Positions 24,670 to 32,809 of a DNA stretch of 36,832 nucleotides are shown here, piece by piece; the stretch's first letter is position 1, and each line of letters opens with the position of its first letter. The notes beneath the pieces were generated by a model. The model saw only the letters and a list, made by a program, of their open reading frames with translations. It ran no database searches and had not been told where the DNA came from. The DNA lies in contig JANOWJ010000208.1 of NCBI GenBank assembly GCA_031417835.1, forward strand, positions 1 through 36,832. Direction: 5' to 3'. This stretch comes from JADJLQ01 sp031417835. GTDB taxonomy: Bacteria > Bacteroidota > Bacteroidia > Chitinophagales > Saprospiraceae. Position numbers and translations under genes: made by a program.

Positions 24670-27519
24670 TTAAGCTTCAGTATTATATGAAGCCACTGGG
24701 GGACAAGTACATACCAGATTTCGATCTCCATAAGCATTATTCACCCTTGCGACCATAGGCCACATTTTATGGTGACGCAGATAATCTAATGGGAATGCAG
24801 CTTTAGACCGCGAGTACGATTTATCCCATAGATCAGCAGTGACTAGCTGATTGGTGTGTGGAGCATTTTTTAATACATTGTCCACCGGGTCCGCTTCCCC
24901 TTTGGCTATTTCATCGATTTCGATTTTGATTTGTAATAACGCTGCACAAAATTTATCCAATTCCTCTTTATTTTCTGATTCGGTGGGCTCTATCATAATC
25001 GTTCCAGCTACTGGAAATGATACGGTAGGAGCGTGAAATCCATAATCCATCAATCGTTTGGCTACATCTTCTGCAGTGATGCCTATTCCTTTGAATGGTC
25101 TTAAGTCCAATATCAACTCATGAGCAGCTCTACCCTGCTCGCCGCTATACAACACTTGAAAAGACTCCTGAAGCAAAGCTTTCATATAATTGGCATTGAG
25201 GATAGCATGTTCTGTCGCATGGCGGACACCGATTTTACCCAACATGAGGATATATCCATATGATATCAACAGGATGCTGGCACTGCCCCAGGGACTACTG
25301 CTCACAGCATGGATAGCTTGAGGCCCACCAAGGTTGACCATACTATGACCAGGTAAGAAGGGTGCTAATTTTTCATTGACGCAGATCGGCCCCATACCAG
25401 GTCCACCACCGCCATGAGGTATAGCAAAAGTCTTATGCAGATTGAGATGACATACATCGGCATGGATCAAACCCGGGCTAGTCAATCCTACCTGGGCATT
25501 CATATTGGCCCCATCCATATATACGAGCCCTCCGTGGTCATGAATTATTTTACAGATCTCTTTGATTTTAGTTTCAAATACACCATGAGTCGATGGGTAT
25601 GTGACCATAAGGCAAGCCAATTCATTTGCATGTTTTTCTGCTAGCTGCGTCAAGTCTGCAAGATCAATATTGCCTTTCTCATCGGTTTTGGTGACCACAA
25701 CACGCATACCTGCCATCACTGCACTAGCTGGATTGGTACCGTGAGCAGATTCCGGGATCAGGGCTATATTGCGATGCTTTTGGCGATGATATTCATGGTA
25801 TGCTGCTATACTTAATAAACCGGCATACTCCCCTTGAGCGCCACTGTTTGGTTGCAGTGAGCACGCTTTCATCCCCGTGATCGAGCAAAGCCATTGCTCC
25901 AATTTATTAAAAATATATTGGTACCCTTGCGTTTGGTCAAGGGGTGCAAAAGGGTGCATCGTAGAAAACCCTTCTAATGACACAGGCAATAATTCTGTGG
26001 CAGCATTGAGTTTCATCGTACATGAACCTAAAGCTATCATGGAGTGAACTAATGAGATATCTTTATTTTCCAGGCTTTTAATATAGCGCATCATAGCAGT
26101 CTCCGATCGATGTGTATTAAATACTGGATGGCTCAAATATGGGCTTTGGCGCAATAAAACTTCTTGAATGCCAAATTTCCCAGTGTCTTTTGCCAGATCA
26201 GCGATCTCAAAAATCTCTAGAATGTCGTACAAGTCAATCTCAGTGACTGTTTCGTCCAAGGCGATTTGGATCGTATCCGTTGTATAATAAAAGTTAATTC
26301 CTTTAGCAATAGCTCTAGCTTTGATCGGTTGAGCATCATCGGTGGAAATCTCCAAAGTCAACGTATCGAAAAAAGAGGAATGCTTGATTTGATAACCGGC
26401 GAGCGTTAATGATTGAGCTAATAAACAAGTGGTCTTGTATACTTTCGCACCTAGAGTCTTTAGTCCGGCTGGACCATAATAAACAGCATACATACCACTC
26501 ATGATGGCCAAAAGAGCCTGAGCGGTACAAATATTGCTTGTGGCTTTTTCTCGTTTTATATGTTGTTCTCGAGTCTGCAATGCCATTCGATAAGCAGGAG
26601 CATCATATTGATCGATGCTCAAACCAATGATTCGACCCGGTATCAATCGTTTAAATTCTTCTTTGCACGAAAAAAAAGCGGCATGCGGTCCACCATATCC
26701 CATGGGCACTCCAAATCGTTGGGCATTACCTACAGCTACATCCGCCCCCCATTCACCGGGAGGAGTCAGCACCGTAAGTGCTAATAAATCGGTAGCGGCA
26801 GCTATCAAGATCCCTTGATCATGGGCTTTCGAACACAGATCGGTATAGTCACTGACCTTGCCTTGAGTATCAGGGTATTGCAACAAAAGACCAAAAATGC
26901 TTGGGTCGCTAAGACTATTGATCGAGATTGATTCTATTTTAAGCTCAATATTCAAATATTTGGCTCTGGTTTTTAATACATCTATCGTGTGAACATGCAC
27001 CATGTCATCTACCAGGAAAATATGTTTTGATGAATGTGCCTTACTAGCCTGATTATAAAATAAAATCATAGCTTCTGCCGCGGCTGTGCCTTCATCCAAT
27101 AGTGATGCATTGGCTATGGGTAGTCCTGTCAGGTCAGCCACCATCGTCTGGTAATTAAACAAGGCCTCTAGTCGTCCTTGAGCAATCTCAGCTTGATAGG
27201 GAGTATATTGAGTATACCAACCTGGATTTTGGAATACATTGCGAAGAATAGGTGAAGGAGTATGTGTCCCATAAAAACCTTGACCAATGTACGATCTAAA
27301 GACTTTGTTTTGAGCAGCTATACCCTTGATATGACGGAGGTATTGAAATTCATCCATAGCATCTGGCAAATCCAAATCGCTCCGCATCCGAATGGAATCC
27401 GGAATAGTCTGATCAATCAATGCTGCCAAACTCTTGACGCCAATGGTATCCAGCATCAGGTCCATTGCTGCTTGGTCATTGCCTAAATGTCTGATTTCAA
27501 ATTGATGAGGATGCTCCAT
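24670..27519 (-). CDS. gcvP: Glycine dehydrogenase (decarboxylating), P-protein
   Basis: The P-protein of the glycine cleavage system decarboxylates glycine with PLP and passes the aminomethyl group to the lipoyl H-protein. The 949 residues make a full-length single-chain (fused P1-P2) form. Visible are SIGQGFYGTHTPSPILRN-like N-terminal residues, YTPYQAEIAQGRLEALFNYQ, AATDLLALTVLTPPGEWGAD, GSCTMKLNAATE, and the PLP lysine K696 in LNLHKTFAIPHGGGGPGMGP. It is separate from the T and H protein genes. The ATG 27519 follows a plausible promoter. Confidence 0.96.
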   Translation of the reverse strand: MEHPHQFEIRHLGNDQAAMDLMLDTIGVKSLAALIDQTIPDSIRMRSDLDLPDAMDEFQYLRHIKGIAAQNKVFRSYIGQGFYGTHTPSPILRNVFQNPGWYTQYTPYQAEIAQGRLEALFNYQTMVADLTGLPIANASLLDEGTAAAEAMILFYNQASKAHSSKHIFLVDDMVHVHTIDVLKTRAKYLNIELKIESISINSLSDPSIFGLLLQYPDTQGKVSDYTDLCSKAHDQGILIAAATDLLALTVLTPPGEWGADVAVGNAQRFGVPMGYGGPHAAFFSCKEEFKRLIPGRIIGLSIDQYDAPAYRMALQTREQHIKREKATSNICTAQALLAIMSGMYAVYYGPAGLKTLGAKVYKTTCLLAQSLTLAGYQIKHSSFFDTLTLEISTDDAQPIKARAIAKGINFYYTTDTIQIALDETVTEIDLYDILEIFEIADLAKDTGKFGIQEVLLRQSPYLSHPVFNTHRSETAMMRYIKSLENKDISLVHSMIALGSCTMKLNAATELLPVSLEGFSTMHPFAPLDQTQGYQYIFNKLEQWLCSITGMKACSLQPNSGAQGEYAGLLSIAAYHEYHRQKHRNIALIPESAHGTNPASAVMAGMRVVVTKTDEKGNIDLADLTQLAEKHANELACLMVTYPSTHGVFETKIKEICKIIHDHGGLVYMDGANMNAQVGLTSPGLIHADVCHLNLHKTFAIPHGGGGPGMGPICVNEKLAPFLPGHSMVNLGGPQAIHAVSSSPWGSASILLISYGYILMLGKIGVRHATEHAILNANYMKALLQESFQVLYSGEQGRAAHELILDLRPFKGIGITAEDVAKRLMDYGFHAPTVSFPVAGTIMIEPTESENKEELDKFCAALLQIKIEIDEIAKGEADPVDNVLKNAPHTNQLVTADLWDKSYSRSKAAFPLDYLRHHKMWPMVARVNNAYGDRNLVCTCPPVASYNTEA

Positions 27520-27540
27520 GCGTAGTGATATTTAAAGTCG

Positions 27541-27571
27541 TAAAAGTACGAAGTCGATGCTTGTAATTCAA
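27541..27571 (-). promoter_or_regulatory. Possible gcvP promoter
   Basis: On the minus strand TTG (27569-27571), a 20-base spacer and TACTTTTA (27541-27548) differ from the consensus TAnnTTTG at the last base. The leader to ATG 27519 would be about 15 bases. Confidence 0.4.
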
Positions 27572-27707
27572 CATGAATATGAATAATTTATATTCGTTTT
27601 TAACTCATATGATACCGGTAAACCCTATAATCGTAGTACGAGAATCATTCCACTACGACCCATTCATAAAACTATTCAAACTCAGAAAAGTTCAAGGAAG
27701 GAAACAT

Positions 27708-27737
27708 AAAAAAAGGCTTCACATTTATGAAGCCCTT
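27708..27737 (-). terminator. Rho-independent terminator of metK
   Basis: Stem GGCTTCA (27715-27721) and TGAAGCC (27728-27734) with a 6-base loop. On the minus strand the hairpin is followed by seven T's (A7 at 27708-27714 on the plus strand). It lies about 35 bases after the metK stop. Confidence 0.8.
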
Positions 27738-27768
27738 TAAGAAATTTGCCTATTGATGGGGAATGTAA

Positions 27769-29025
27769 CTATTTTATATCGAATGCCTTTTTGATTTCTT
27801 TTACTTTATCCAATTTTTCCCAAGTAAAAAGTTCGACTTTTACTTTTTTGCTTTTACCATCCGGTGACTTGAAGGTCTTTTCAACGATTTGAGGTTTTCT
27901 ACCCATATGACCATAAGAAGCAGTTTCGCTATAGATTGGGTTTCTTAGTTTTAATCTTTTCTCTATAGCATATGGGCGCATGTCAAATATCGCCAACAAT
28001 TTGGTAGCAATTTCACCGTCTGACATGGTAATTTTGGATGTATTGTAGGTATTGACATAAAGACCCATAGGCTGAGCAACGCCTATAGCATAGGATACCT
28101 GTACGAGTACCTCATCGCATACCCCTGCAGCTACCAGGTTTTTAGCTATATGTCTAGTAGCATATGCTGCTGACCGATCCACTTTGGAAGGATCCTTTCC
28201 TGAGAATGCGCCACCACCATGCGCACCTTTGCCACCATAGGTATCGACTATGATCTTTCTACCAGTCAAACCGGTATCCCCATGAGGTCCACCTATAACA
28301 AATTTACCGGTGGGATTGATATGATATTTAATTTGATTGGTAAATAATTTTTGGATCTCAGGTTTTTGTTTTTTCTTCAAACGAGGGATAAGTATTTCGA
28401 TTATGTCCTTATGGATTTTGGCTGCCATATCAGCATCAGTACCAAATTCATCATGTTGGGTAGATATCACTATTGCATCGATACGAATAGGTTTATTGTG
28501 ATCATCATATTCGATCGTGACCTGACTTTTGGCGTCAGGTCTAAGGTATTTGATTTGTTTACTTTCTCGTCTCAATTCGGCTAGCTCAATCAGCAAATTA
28601 TGAGCTAAATAAAGAGGAAGAGGCATAAAATCTTCTGTTTCTCTGCAGGCATAACCAAACATCATACCCTGGTCACCGGCACCCTGATCTTCGCGGTTTT
28701 TCTTGTCCACTCCACGATTGATGTCAGCAGATTGTTCATGAATAGCAGAAAATATGCCACAGGAGTTTGCTTCAAACATATACTCGCTTTTGGTATAGCC
28801 TATCTTGCGAATAACCTCACGGGCTATTTCCTGTACATCGAGATATGTTTTAGATTTCACTTCTCCGGCTAATACAACTTGGCCTGTTGTCACCAGAGTT
28901 TCACAAGCTACTTTGGATTCTGCATCGAAGGCAAGAAAATGATCGATCAATGCATCTGATATCTGATCTGCTATTTTATCGGGATGTCCTTCGGAAACAG
29001 ACTCAGAAGTAAAAAGATATGCCAT
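27769..29025 (-). CDS. metK: S-adenosylmethionine synthetase
   Basis: MetK makes S-adenosylmethionine from methionine and ATP. The 418 residues begin MAYLFTSESVSEGHPDKIAD. The start at 29025 is preferred over an in-frame ATG at 29076, because the latter overlaps the -7 promoter element. Motifs are GHPDKIADQISDA, GAGDQGMMFGYA, GGPHGDTGLTGRKIIVDTYG and GGGAFSGKDPSKVDRSAAY. The chain is slightly longer than the 380-400 of E. coli, as usual in Bacteroidota. It has its own promoter and terminator, so it is a single-gene unit. Confidence 0.96.
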   Translation of the reverse strand: MAYLFTSESVSEGHPDKIADQISDALIDHFLAFDAESKVACETLVTTGQVVLAGEVKSKTYLDVQEIAREVIRKIGYTKSEYMFEANSCGIFSAIHEQSADINRGVDKKNREDQGAGDQGMMFGYACRETEDFMPLPLYLAHNLLIELAELRRESKQIKYLRPDAKSQVTIEYDDHNKPIRIDAIVISTQHDEFGTDADMAAKIHKDIIEILIPRLKKKQKPEIQKLFTNQIKYHINPTGKFVIGGPHGDTGLTGRKIIVDTYGGKGAHGGGAFSGKDPSKVDRSAAYATRHIAKNLVAAGVCDEVLVQVSYAIGVAQPMGLYVNTYNTSKITMSDGEIATKLLAIFDMRPYAIEKRLKLRNPIYSETASYGHMGRKPQIVEKTFKSPDGKSKKVKVELFTWEKLDKVKEIKKAFDIK

Positions 29026-29073
29026 AAAAATTCGTCCTAGGTTAAATTCAATAATGAAAATAAATATCGTCCA

Positions 29074-29081
29074 CAAATGTA
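29074..29081 (-). promoter_or_regulatory. -7 element of the metK promoter
   Basis: TACATTTG on the minus strand matches TAnnTTTG fully. It lies about 50 bases before ATG 29025 and overlaps the alternative ATG 29076, so it decides the start. No clear TTG at -33 and no SAM riboswitch helix set was recognised. Confidence 0.5.
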
Positions 29082-29119
29082 TATAATAATATCGAATATG
29101 ATAAAAACTTAATAAGTTT

Positions 29120-29731
29120 TTATTTGATCTTTACATACAATAAAGGGTTGCCTTCCAAATATCCCTCCAAGGCATCTCCAATCTGTACAGGCCCTACTCC
29201 TGCCGGAGTACCAGTATATATCAAATCCCCTTTCATCAATTTAAAAAATCTGGAAGTATAACTGATGATGGCATCAAAATTGAAGATCATATCCTTAGAA
29301 TAGCCCAATTGAGCCGTTTGATTATTTTTCTTCAATTCAAATTTGATATTAGATCGATCTTGTAAAGTATCGAAAGGAATAAGTGGGCTCAACACTGCAG
29401 AGTAGTCAAATGCTTTAGCCAACTCCCAGGGTAAACCCTTTTCTTTGCAACGATCCTGAATATCTCGCGCAGTAAAATCAATACCCAAGCCGATTTTATC
29501 ATAATATTTATGTGCAAATTGGGGATCTATCGATTTGCCATTTTTATTGATTTGAATAACCAGCTCCAATTCATAATGAACATTTTTACTGAAATCAGGA
29601 TAATAAAACGGTCTTTGATTAATCAATAAAGCAGTTGCCGGTTTCATAAATAACACGGGTTCGACAGGAATTGGGTTATTTAACTCTTTGGCATGATCAA
29701 TATAATTTCTTCCTACACAAATTATTTTCAT
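29120..29731 (-). CDS. Fumarylacetoacetate hydrolase family protein
   Basis: This 203-residue protein is of the FAH superfamily (single-domain, YcgM-like group: acylpyruvase, oxaloacetate decarboxylase or isomerase). Signs are KIICVGRNYIDHAKEL at the start, metal-binding E54-x-E56 in YELELVIQINKNGK, GIDFTARDIQ, and GDLIYTGTPAGVGPVQIGD near the C-terminus. The substrate cannot be decided by sequence. It lies 87 bases after trpS on the same strand, at the end of the trpS/RidA/rpmF run. Confidence 0.9.
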   Translation of the reverse strand: MKIICVGRNYIDHAKELNNPIPVEPVLFMKPATALLINQRPFYYPDFSKNVHYELELVIQINKNGKSIDPQFAHKYYDKIGLGIDFTARDIQDRCKEKGLPWELAKAFDYSAVLSPLIPFDTLQDRSNIKFELKKNNQTAQLGYSKDMIFNFDAIISYTSRFFKLMKGDLIYTGTPAGVGPVQIGDALEGYLEGNPLLYVKIK

Positions 29732-29818
29732 AGATTTTTATTAGGGATCAAGTTATATAAATTTTAAGTCTGAAATCCTCTGTAGGCTCAATGATTCCAT
29801 TATAAACCGAATTTATAA

Positions 29819-30838
29819 TCAGGCCACCATGAGACCTACCGCCTCTTTGATTTCATCCAAATTTGCCTTGGCCCGTACACGTATTTCAGCTGAGCTGGCT
29901 TTGATCAATTGTTTATATTTTTTCTTATCAGCCTGGATTTCGGACATATGCCTCCGCATCGGTTCGCTAAGGGCGACTAACGCAGAGCCAACTACTTCTT
30001 TGAGATCCGCATATTTTAATGTTCCTTGCGTAAATTGTTCCATCATCGAGGTATGACCTTTAAGATCTCCTGCCGCTTTCAGCAATGAAAAAAGATTTTC
30101 TATCCCTGCGCTCATTTTACCTGGTTCTTCGACACCTGTGTCCGTCACGGCAGATTTTATTTGTTTGCGGATCTGATCAGCTGATGAGAATACACTGATA
30201 TTGTGTTTTTCACCAAGACTTGCACTCATCTTTCGATTGGGATCAGCTGTTGACATCACTTTGGGGATCTCTGTATATAACGCTTCCGGTACTGGAAGTA
30301 ATTCTTTGCCGATGAGGTGATTCAAACGCATGGCTATATTTCGAGCAAGTTCAAGATGTTGTTCCTGATCTTTGCCTACGGGGACATATTTGGGTTTATA
30401 AATTAGAATATCAGCAGCCTGTAAGACTGGGTAAGTAAATAATCCAACGGATACAAAAGCATCTTTGTCCTTCTCACTAGCCTGAGATGTCTTGTCTTTA
30501 AATTGAGTCATACGTTGCGTCTCACCATAACTGGCAAAACAGTTTAGGATCCAGGCCAATTCAGTATGCTCCGGCACTAATGATTGGATAAAGAGGTTTT
30601 GAGGAGCGATCCCACACGCTAACAGTCCAAAGACACCATTCCAAGTAGCCTCGCGCAATCCTTCAGGTTTGTAAGGCATGGTCATGGCATGATAATCTAC
30701 TATACCATACATACAATCATACTTGGATTGCAGGTTGACCCAATTTTGGACTGCTCCAAAGTATCTACCAAAGTGAAGATTGCCTGTCGGCTGCATACAG
30801 GAAAGTACACGATCTCGAACAGGCAGGCTAACATCCAT
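29819..30838 (-). CDS. trpS: Tryptophan--tRNA ligase
   Basis: Class I aminoacyl-tRNA synthetase that charges tRNA-Trp. The 339 residues fit the family (about 320-340). The HIGH-like motif appears as H22-F-G-R in PTGNLHFGRYFGAVQNW, and the KMSKS loop appears as NRKMSASLGEKHNI. CFASYGETQRMTQFKDK and GKDQEQHLELARNIA complete the tryptophan-type core. It starts 14 bases after the RidA stop, in an operon with ridA, rpmF and DUF177. Confidence 0.95.
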   Translation of the reverse strand: MDVSLPVRDRVLSCMQPTGNLHFGRYFGAVQNWVNLQSKYDCMYGIVDYHAMTMPYKPEGLREATWNGVFGLLACGIAPQNLFIQSLVPEHTELAWILNCFASYGETQRMTQFKDKTSQASEKDKDAFVSVGLFTYPVLQAADILIYKPKYVPVGKDQEQHLELARNIAMRLNHLIGKELLPVPEALYTEIPKVMSTADPNRKMSASLGEKHNISVFSSADQIRKQIKSAVTDTGVEEPGKMSAGIENLFSLLKAAGDLKGHTSMMEQFTQGTLKYADLKEVVGSALVALSEPMRRHMSEIQADKKKYKQLIKASSAEIRVRAKANLDEIKEAVGLMVA

Positions 30839-30852
30839 GAATTAAACTTTTT

Positions 30853-31233
30853 TTAATAAGCTGCTATAGCTGATATTTCAACTTGAACAAATTTGGGCAA
30901 ATTACTCACTTCTAAAGTCTCCCTGGCAGGAGCTGTACTTTCTGGAAAATATTGAGCATAGACGGCATTGATCCTCCCAAATTGATGCATATCCCTGATA
31001 AACACAGAACACTTTACAATGTGGTCATAATTTAATCCAGCCCCATCCAAAATAGCTCCAAGATTTTTTAAAACCTGATGAGTCTCAGCTTCAAGCGATT
31101 CATTTACTAGTGTGCCATCCAGAGGATTGAGACAGATCTGACCGGATATGTAAAGAAAACCATTGGCCTTAATGGCTTGATTATAAGGCCCTATCGGCAG
31201 CGGCGCCTGATCAGTCTTGATGACTTCTCTCAT
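30853..31233 (-). CDS. RidA family protein (enamine/imine deaminase)
   Basis: The 126-residue protein is of the Rid/YjgF family, which hydrolyses reactive 2-aminoacrylate-type enamines made by PLP enzymes. PIGPYNQAIKANGFLYISGQ near the start, the active-site R104 in APARETLEV and a VEISAIAAY tail are typical. It forms a trimer in the cytoplasm in studied members. It begins 4 bases after rpmF and lies ahead of trpS. Confidence 0.93.
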   Translation of the reverse strand: MREVIKTDQAPLPIGPYNQAIKANGFLYISGQICLNPLDGTLVNESLEAETHQVLKNLGAILDGAGLNYDHIVKCSVFIRDMHQFGRINAVYAQYFPESTAPARETLEVSNLPKFVQVEISAIAAY

Positions 31234-31237
31234 CGTA

Positions 31238-31429
31238 TTATTCAGTCACAGCAGACTTTACTAATACCCGACCTTTGTAATAAAGATCCCCTTCATGCCA
31301 ATAGGCACGATGTCTCAAAAATGATTCGCCAGTAGTCTTACAGATAGACACATTAGGCAATTCCGCTTTATGGTGGTTGCGTCTTTTGTTTTTTCTGGAT
31401 CTTGAGATCCTCGTCTTTGGATTTGGCAT
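31238..31429 (-). CDS. rpmF: 50S ribosomal protein L32
   Basis: The 63-residue protein starts MPNPKTRISRSRKNKRRNHH, which is the L32 N-terminus. ICKTTGESFLRHRAYW and YYKGRVLVK make the rest. The zinc-type four-Cys pattern is not present (one Cys), as is common in Bacteroidota. DUF177 precedes it by 22 bases, the conserved gene order. Confidence 0.96.
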   Translation of the reverse strand: MPNPKTRISRSRKNKRRNHHKAELPNVSICKTTGESFLRHRAYWHEGDLYYKGRVLVKSAVTE

Positions 31430-31451
31430 GACTTACTTATTTAAATAGCTA

Positions 31452-31958
31452 TTAATTCAATTTTATGTCTTTTAGGTCTTTCCAGATAGATTCGTCCACC
31501 GGTGGAATGTTCTCGAACTCCTCTAGTTTTTTAAGTACAACCTCATCACATTGTTCACCTTTACAATCGTAGATATTGGTCAGGGGCTTTGCAAGTGAGA
31601 TCAGCTCAAAAAGTACTTTTGCAGTATTCCATTCAGCGGCTTTAGGGTCCAAAAAGATCAATTCATCAGTGTCTTCACCTTCTTCAAACCTTAAGATCAA
31701 TTGTGCTTTATGCCTGACTGGAAGATTAATGTCAGTCAGGCAACGATCACATGAACAAAAATAACTGCCTCTAATGTCAAAACTCAAAACCGCCATATCA
31801 ATCTTACGATCCAAGGTGATGTCTATTTCAAATCGACCCTGTTCAATGGGTGAATGTTCAAATTGTTTAAAAAATTGGTCATCCACCACATATTTATATA
31901 CGTGATCTCCGGGCTTGAGCCCTGTAAGCGGTATGTTATACTCCTTCAATGCTTCCAT
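31452..31958 (-). CDS. DUF177/YceD family protein
   Basis: The 168-residue protein is of the DUF177 (YceD) family, encoded directly upstream of rpmF in many bacteria and linked to 23S rRNA/50S maturation. Conserved cysteines C68, C70 and C73 in FCSCDRCLTDI, a later CKGEQC pair and the acidic middle segment EEGEDTDELIFLDP fit the family. Its promoter is the best Bacteroidota match in the window. The start is ATG 31958. Confidence 0.9.
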   Translation of the reverse strand: MEALKEYNIPLTGLKPGDHVYKYVVDDQFFKQFEHSPIEQGRFEIDITLDRKIDMAVLSFDIRGSYFCSCDRCLTDINLPVRHKAQLILRFEEGEDTDELIFLDPKAAEWNTAKVLFELISLAKPLTNIYDCKGEQCDEVVLKKLEEFENIPPVDESIWKDLKDIKLN

Positions 31959-31989
31959 GAAAAAGACCTAGTTACCCGTTTTCGGGACG

Positions 31990-32021
31990 CAAATATATGT
32001 ATTTTTATTGATTTACTACAA
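31990..32021 (-). promoter_or_regulatory. Promoter of the DUF177-rpmF-RidA-trpS operon
   Basis: On the minus strand TTG (32019-32021), a 21-base spacer and TATATTTG (31990-31997) match both consensus elements. Transcription starts about 25-30 bases before ATG 31958. Confidence 0.6.
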
Positions 32022-32086
32022 TTGTAATAGTCTATTTCTCAAATCTTTACCTGATTTTAAGAAGATTTCAAATAAGACCCAAAATA

Positions 32087-32147
32087 ACCAATAAATTAAA
32101 TGTAATAAATTGAATATCAATTATTTACATTTAATCTTTCTATTGGT
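32087..32147. repeat. Long AT-rich inverted repeat (hairpin)
   Basis: The inner arms (32095-32112 and 32118-32135, 5-base loop) pair except for two positions. The outer arms ACCAATA (32087-32093) and TATTGGT (32141-32147) pair perfectly, with a 1/5-base bulge between. About 23 of 25 pairs form. No T-run follows on either strand, so a classical terminator is uncertain. Confidence 0.6.
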
Positions 32148-32161
32148 CTACCTGTGTATAT

Positions 32162-32308
32162 ATGTTAGAAAAAAATCATACTGAGATCGTCCAACAACAG
32201 ACAACGATTTATCGTAGAGATATACCAAACATAAAGCCTATCGGGAATGCAAATAATGCAGTAGGTAATTTTTTCAAACTGGAACTTGTTTTAGAAATAG
32301 ATGTATGA
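32162..32308 (+). CDS. Doubtful small frame, 48 residues
   Basis: An ATG at 32162 (MLEKNHTEIVQQQTTIYRRD ... LVLEIDV) is open to 32308. The composition is protein-like, but no family is recognised and there is no clear promoter. It may be a short gene or a decayed fragment. Confidence 0.2.
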   Translation: MLEKNHTEIVQQQTTIYRRDIPNIKPIGNANNAVGNFFKLELVLEIDV

Positions 32309-32392
32309 AGGTAGGCAATCCAAGATGTGTCACACCGAAGCGCTTACCAAAAGATTAAATTAAAGTTTTTTAATATACGTATTAACGTAAAA

Positions 32393-32452
32393 TTGACGCT
32401 CATCAGTGCTGTTATTTTGTTTTTACCAGCTTGTTCGAAAAAAGTTTGACTT
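32393..32452 (+). pseudogene. Lipoprotein leader-like remnant
   Basis: TTG at 32393 opens LTLISAVILFLPACSKKV and then a stop. The sequence has a hydrophobic stretch and a perfect lipobox (LPAC) followed by polar residues, as at the start of an exported lipoprotein, but the frame ends three codons after the Cys. No ATG precedes it in frame. Confidence 0.25.
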
Positions 32453-32732
32453 TAATGGTTCTTTTTTGAAAAAATACATTTTTTTAAAAACCATAATTAA
32501 CTCAGGGAGATGCATTACAGTTGCTTAAAATAAATATATGTTTATGTATGTCAAATACTTATATATAGCACAATAAATTAATGTAAAAATGCTTTACAAC
32601 TAATTTAATTTATATATTAACTTATTAATATATATATAGCTCATTATTAGCCAATAATATTATAAAATTTCATAAAAAATTATTTTCTTTATGTCAATGT
32701 TTTACTATTCTTCCGATTTTAACTTAAATATA

Positions 32733-32755
32733 CCTGACCTAACCAACCCTGACCT
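32733..32755. repeat. Direct repeat CCTGACCT, 15-base period
   Basis: CCTGACCT occurs at 32733-32740 and again at 32748-32755, about 55-77 bases before the start codon of the surface protein. It may be a binding site for a regulator of that gene, or a chance repeat. Confidence 0.3.
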
Positions 32756-32809
32756 GACGAGAGGTATTCATTTTTCCTAGACTTTTTTAGAATCCAACTC
32801 AATATAGTT

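Larger units (their letters stand above)
31959..32809. other. Long AT-rich non-coding region between divergent genes
   Basis: This 850-base region separates the DUF177 operon from the large surface-protein gene. It holds the DUF177 promoter, a long hairpin (32087-32147), a possible 48-residue frame (32162-32308), a lipoprotein-leader-like scrap (32393-32452) and a direct repeat (32733-32755). Between about 32530 and 32700 it is very AT-rich. No TAnnTTTG element for the plus-strand gene was found. Confidence 0.6.

Noticed and set aside
29026..29119. Possible SAM riboswitch before metK
   Set aside because: The leader after the -7 element is only about 45 bases and shows no SAM-aptamer helices.
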